Assembly: GCA_963798195.1 (NCBI GenBank)
Contig: CAWCSF010000010.1
Span: 1,302,001 to 1,366,000, forward strand
Source of the DNA: CAVSRC01 sp963798195
GTDB lineage: Bacteria > Pseudomonadota > Alphaproteobacteria > Rhizobiales > Kaistiaceae
Direction: 5' to 3'
Length of the DNA: 64,000 nt
Shown here: positions 61,893 to 64,000 of the stretch, in pieces
Position numbering within the stretch: position 1 is the first letter of the stretch
Layout of the letters: the number at the start of each line of letters is the position of its first letter
Made by a program: the position numbers and the translations under genes
Notes under the pieces: model-generated
The model's input: only the letters and a program-made list of their open reading frames with translations
Told to the model about the DNA's origin: nothing
Database searches by the model: none

Positions 61893-62097
61893 CGTTTTCT
61901 CCTGCTCACTCCCGCTGACGAATGCGGGTAAGCGATTGATGGACAGGCGCTAGATAGAGTCTCAGCCCCGGCCTTGTCCAGAGCATCCATCACGCCCCTG
62001 GCAGCACACCCAATTCCGCCGCAGTCCGGAACCTGCCGCGCTCTCTCCCGTTAGAACCACGTTCATCCTTGTGAATCGGCAACCGGGAGCAGCAGAG

Positions 62098-62532
62098 ATG
62101 CGTGCAAGAGCGGCCTTGCCGCTGCTTTTCGCCCTGTCGGTGGCGGGCTGCAATGCCTACCCGATGGACCCCGAGGGCACCACCCAACACATCGAGGAAA
62201 CCGGTTCGATGCGAACCGGCATCGTCGCCAGCCCCGACATGGACGAAGGCGCGGCACGTGATTTCGCCGGCCGTCTCGCCCGCCACCTCTCGGCGAAGCC
62301 GGACTACGCGACCGGCAGCGCGGCAATTCTCCTGCGCCGCCTAGAGGAAGGCGAACTCGACATTGTCGTTGGCGACTTCGCCGCCGACAGCCCTTGGAAG
62401 GAGAAGGCCGCGCTGACCGCCCCCATCGTCGCCAGGAACCCGCCCAAGGACGAGCCTGTCCTGCGCGGCGCCGTGCGCAAGGGCGAGAACCGCTGGCTGA
62501 TGTTCATCGCCCGCAACGGAGGCATGGCATGA
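62098..62532 (+). CDS. Small lipoprotein resembling a truncated solute-binding protein
   Basis: The 144-residue protein has a lipoprotein signal peptide (lipobox LSVAGC, cysteine at about 18). The rest resembles part of a type 3 solute-binding protein (RTGIVASPD, LLRRLEEGELDIVVGDFAADSPW and APIVARNPP), but is far shorter than one full domain pair. GGGAG precedes the ATG. Its stop overlaps the CDF-like gene start (ATGA), so the pair is translationally coupled and likely works together. Confidence 0.82.
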   Translation: MRARAALPLLFALSVAGCNAYPMDPEGTTQHIEETGSMRTGIVASPDMDEGAARDFAGRLARHLSAKPDYATGSAAILLRRLEEGELDIVVGDFAADSPWKEKAALTAPIVARNPPKDEPVLRGAVRKGENRWLMFIARNGGMA

Positions 62533-63437
62533 GCAACAGCCGCATCCCGTCCGAGATCGAAGGCGACATCAAGCACTGCATCCGCCTCGAGTGGTGGACC
62601 ATAGGCTGGCAGCTGTCGATCATCTTCGTCATGTTCCTTGTCATGGGCTCGAGCCAGGCGATGAAATCGGCCTGGACCGAAGACCTTCTGGGCCTCGTCC
62701 CGGCTCTCGCGTTCCTCGTCGCCATTCATTTCGAGCGCAAGCAGCCCGACAGCAAATACCCCTACGGCTTCAACCGGCTGAACAGCCTCGCCTTCCTCAT
62801 CTCGGCCACCGCACTTGTCGGCATGGGCGGCTACCTCATCTACGATTCCGGCACCAAGCTCATAGCCGCCGAGCATCCGACGATCGGCCCCATCGAGATC
62901 TTCGGCCAGCCGGTCTGGCTCGGCTGGCTGATGATGGGCGCCCTGGTCTATTCGGTGATCCCGCCCGTCATCCTGGGCCGCATGAAGCAGCCGCTCGCCA
63001 GGCGTGCCCAAGACAAGGTCCTGCACACCGACGCCCTGATGCAGAAGGCCGACTGGATGACCGGCGTCGCCGCCATCATCGGCATCGGCGGCGTCGGCTT
63101 CGGCCTGTGGTGGGCGGACTCGGTTGCCGCCGCCCTTATCGCCGTCGACATCGTCCACGACGGCGTACGGGCATGGCGGGTCGCCGCCGCCGAGCTGATC
63201 GATGGTGCACCGCGTGCGCTCGAGAAGAACGAGATCGCCGAGGACGCAAAGGCCCTGCGCGAAACCCTCTCCGACCATTTTCCCGGCACCGACATCCGCC
63301 TCAGGGAGACCGGACGGCTCATCCGCGCCGAAATCCGCGGTGTCGAGCCGCCCCCCGCGCCCGTGGATCGCGCCGCGTTGTGGCCGGGAGATCCGGATCG
63401 CGCCTGGCGGTTTGCGTCGATCACCTTCTCGCGCTGA
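62529..63437 (+). CDS. CDF-like cation transporter with degenerate metal site
   Basis: The 302-residue protein has six membrane helices and a C-terminal domain like the cation diffusion facilitator family; PDSKYPYGFNRLN matches the PYGxGRxE loop. By eye, against YiiP, the TM5 HxxxD is MxxxD (Met171, Asp175) and the second TM2 acid is missing (Gly55), leaving Asp168/Asp175 and Glu51/Asp52. Metal specificity may be changed. Coupled to the lipoprotein gene by ATGA. Confidence 0.85.
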   Translation: MSNSRIPSEIEGDIKHCIRLEWWTIGWQLSIIFVMFLVMGSSQAMKSAWTEDLLGLVPALAFLVAIHFERKQPDSKYPYGFNRLNSLAFLISATALVGMGGYLIYDSGTKLIAAEHPTIGPIEIFGQPVWLGWLMMGALVYSVIPPVILGRMKQPLARRAQDKVLHTDALMQKADWMTGVAAIIGIGGVGFGLWWADSVAAALIAVDIVHDGVRAWRVAAAELIDGAPRALEKNEIAEDAKALRETLSDHFPGTDIRLRETGRLIRAEIRGVEPPPAPVDRAALWPGDPDRAWRFASITFSR

Positions 63438-63662
63438 CCGGTTCAGGTGCGACACGCCGTCAGGCGGCGTAAAGCCGCCAATCCTACTTATCGGGCGATC
63501 CTCTCCCGTGACGTGATTCGCGCCACGTCGACATGCTTACCGGCCAGGTCAGCGCCCTCATTGCCGACGGAATTCGGCGCGGCGAATTCTCCGACGTCGA
63601 CCCGAGGCAACCGGACGCTATTTCAGCGCCCCGCGTTTTGCTTGTGGAAGCACCGCAGCTAT

Positions 63663-63679
63663 TTTAGAACAATTCCATA
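63663..63679 (+). promoter_or_regulatory. Irr-binding iron control element (ICE) upstream of mbfA
   Basis: TTTAGAA-CAA-TTCCATA matches the rhizobial ICE consensus TTTAGAA-N3-TTCTAAA closely in the first half and partly in the second. It overlaps the -10 of a candidate promoter (TTGCTT at 63638-63643, 16 bases, TATTTT at 63660-63665), and lies 15 bases before the gene start. Known ICE sites at mbfA are bound by Irr, which represses under low iron. Confidence 0.7.
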
Positions 63680-63693
63680 TAACCGGATCTGCC

Positions 63694-64000
63694 AATGCCC
63701 TTTCTCCCGTTCACGCCCCAACGCTCCTTCTCTGACCTGAGCGACCGCGAGGTCTTGGCCCTCGCGATCCAGAACGAAGAGGAGGATGGACGCATTTATC
63801 GGGATTTTGCGGAGCGGTTGCGGGCCGATTTCCCCGCGTCAGCCCAAGTCTTCACCGAGATGGCGGAGGAAGAGAACGGACATCGCCAGATGCTGTTCGA
63901 CCTCTACCGTCAGCGCTTCGGCGAGTACATCCCCCTCATCCGCCGCGAAGATGTCCGCGGTTTCATCCGCCGCAAGCCGCTGTGGATGAGCGACGCGTTC
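63694..64000 (+). CDS. mbfA: Membrane-bound ferritin MbfA (ferritin-like/VIT fusion), 5' end
   Basis: The first 102 codons before the right edge encode an N-terminal ferritin-like domain: NEEEDGRIYRDFAERL has the first glutamate ligands (about 28-30), and EMAEEENGHRQML gives the E-x2-H motif (Glu60, His63). The IPLIRREDVRGF region is typical of MbfA, in which this domain is fused to a membrane VIT-like iron exporter; the membrane part would lie beyond this window. Together with the Irr box, this supports an iron-export role under iron excess. Confidence 0.85.

Overview
The window is a 64 kb GC-rich piece of an alphaproteobacterial chromosome, most likely from the Hyphomicrobiales (Rhizobiales). 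The reasons are the fused spc/alpha gene order with adk between secY and rpsM, the rplQ - HtrA protease - rarA tail, and, at the right edge, a membrane-bound ferritin (MbfA) gene preceded by an Irr-type iron control element. Genus cannot be named from the sequence alone. I see no insertion sequence, CRISPR array, rRNA gene or phage module.

Layout. Bases 1-5.1 kb (minus strand): the 5' end of a gamma-glutamylcyclotransferase-like gene, rarA, a periplasmic Do-like protease and two uncharacterised membrane proteins. Bases 5.2-23.5 kb (minus): an almost uninterrupted str-S10-spc-alpha supercluster, transcribed in the order rpsL rpsG fusA tuf rpsJ rplCDWB rpsS rplV rpsC rplP rpmC rpsQ rplNXE rpsNH rplFR rpsE rpmD rplO secY adk rpsM rpsK rpoA rplQ. 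Bases 24.0-25.9 kb: two plus-strand genes (an MFS exporter and a cysteine-rich exported protein that looks frameshifted) wedged between rpoC and rpsL. Bases 25.9-37.8 kb (minus): secE nusG rplKAJL rpoBC. Most of the translation and transcription core therefore lies on one strand within 33 kb, with tRNA-Trp, tRNA-Gly, tRNA-Tyr and tRNA-Thr just beyond it.

Bases 38-43.3 kb carry a UDP-glucuronate decarboxylase, a FAD-dependent oxidoreductase, a 23S rRNA 2'-O-methyltransferase (RlmB type), a DUF1328 micro-protein and a mutarotase-fold protein, interleaved with the tRNA genes. Bases 43.5-47.5 kb form an island of exported or low-complexity proteins: a DUF937 protein, two paralogous glycine-rich secreted proteins, a Sel1-repeat protein and a third small exported protein sharing a C-terminal two-cysteine motif. 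Bases 47.5-50.3 kb hold one-carbon and NADP genes (folD, purU, nadK). Bases 50.5-53.2 kb hold a translationally coupled PP-loop enzyme and polysaccharide flippase with a base composition unlike the core genes.

Bases 53.2-59.9 kb carry a frameshifted, orphan molybdenum hydroxylase large subunit, a DUF2336 protein, a divergent CitE-like protein, a nitroreductase, a glyoxalase-fold protein and a Hyphomicrobiales-type exported protein. Bases 59.9-64 kb carry thrS, a lipoprotein coupled to a CDF-like transporter, and the start of mbfA.

The most interesting points are the paralogous exported protein family at 44.6-47.5 kb, the uncharacterised PP-loop/flippase pair, the two genes with apparent single-base frameshifts, the opening-up of normally contiguous core operons by plus-strand insertions (including loss of the tuf copy expected near secE), and several regulatory structures (Irr box, ribosomal-protein leaders, a promoter-proximal terminator ahead of tRNA-Tyr).
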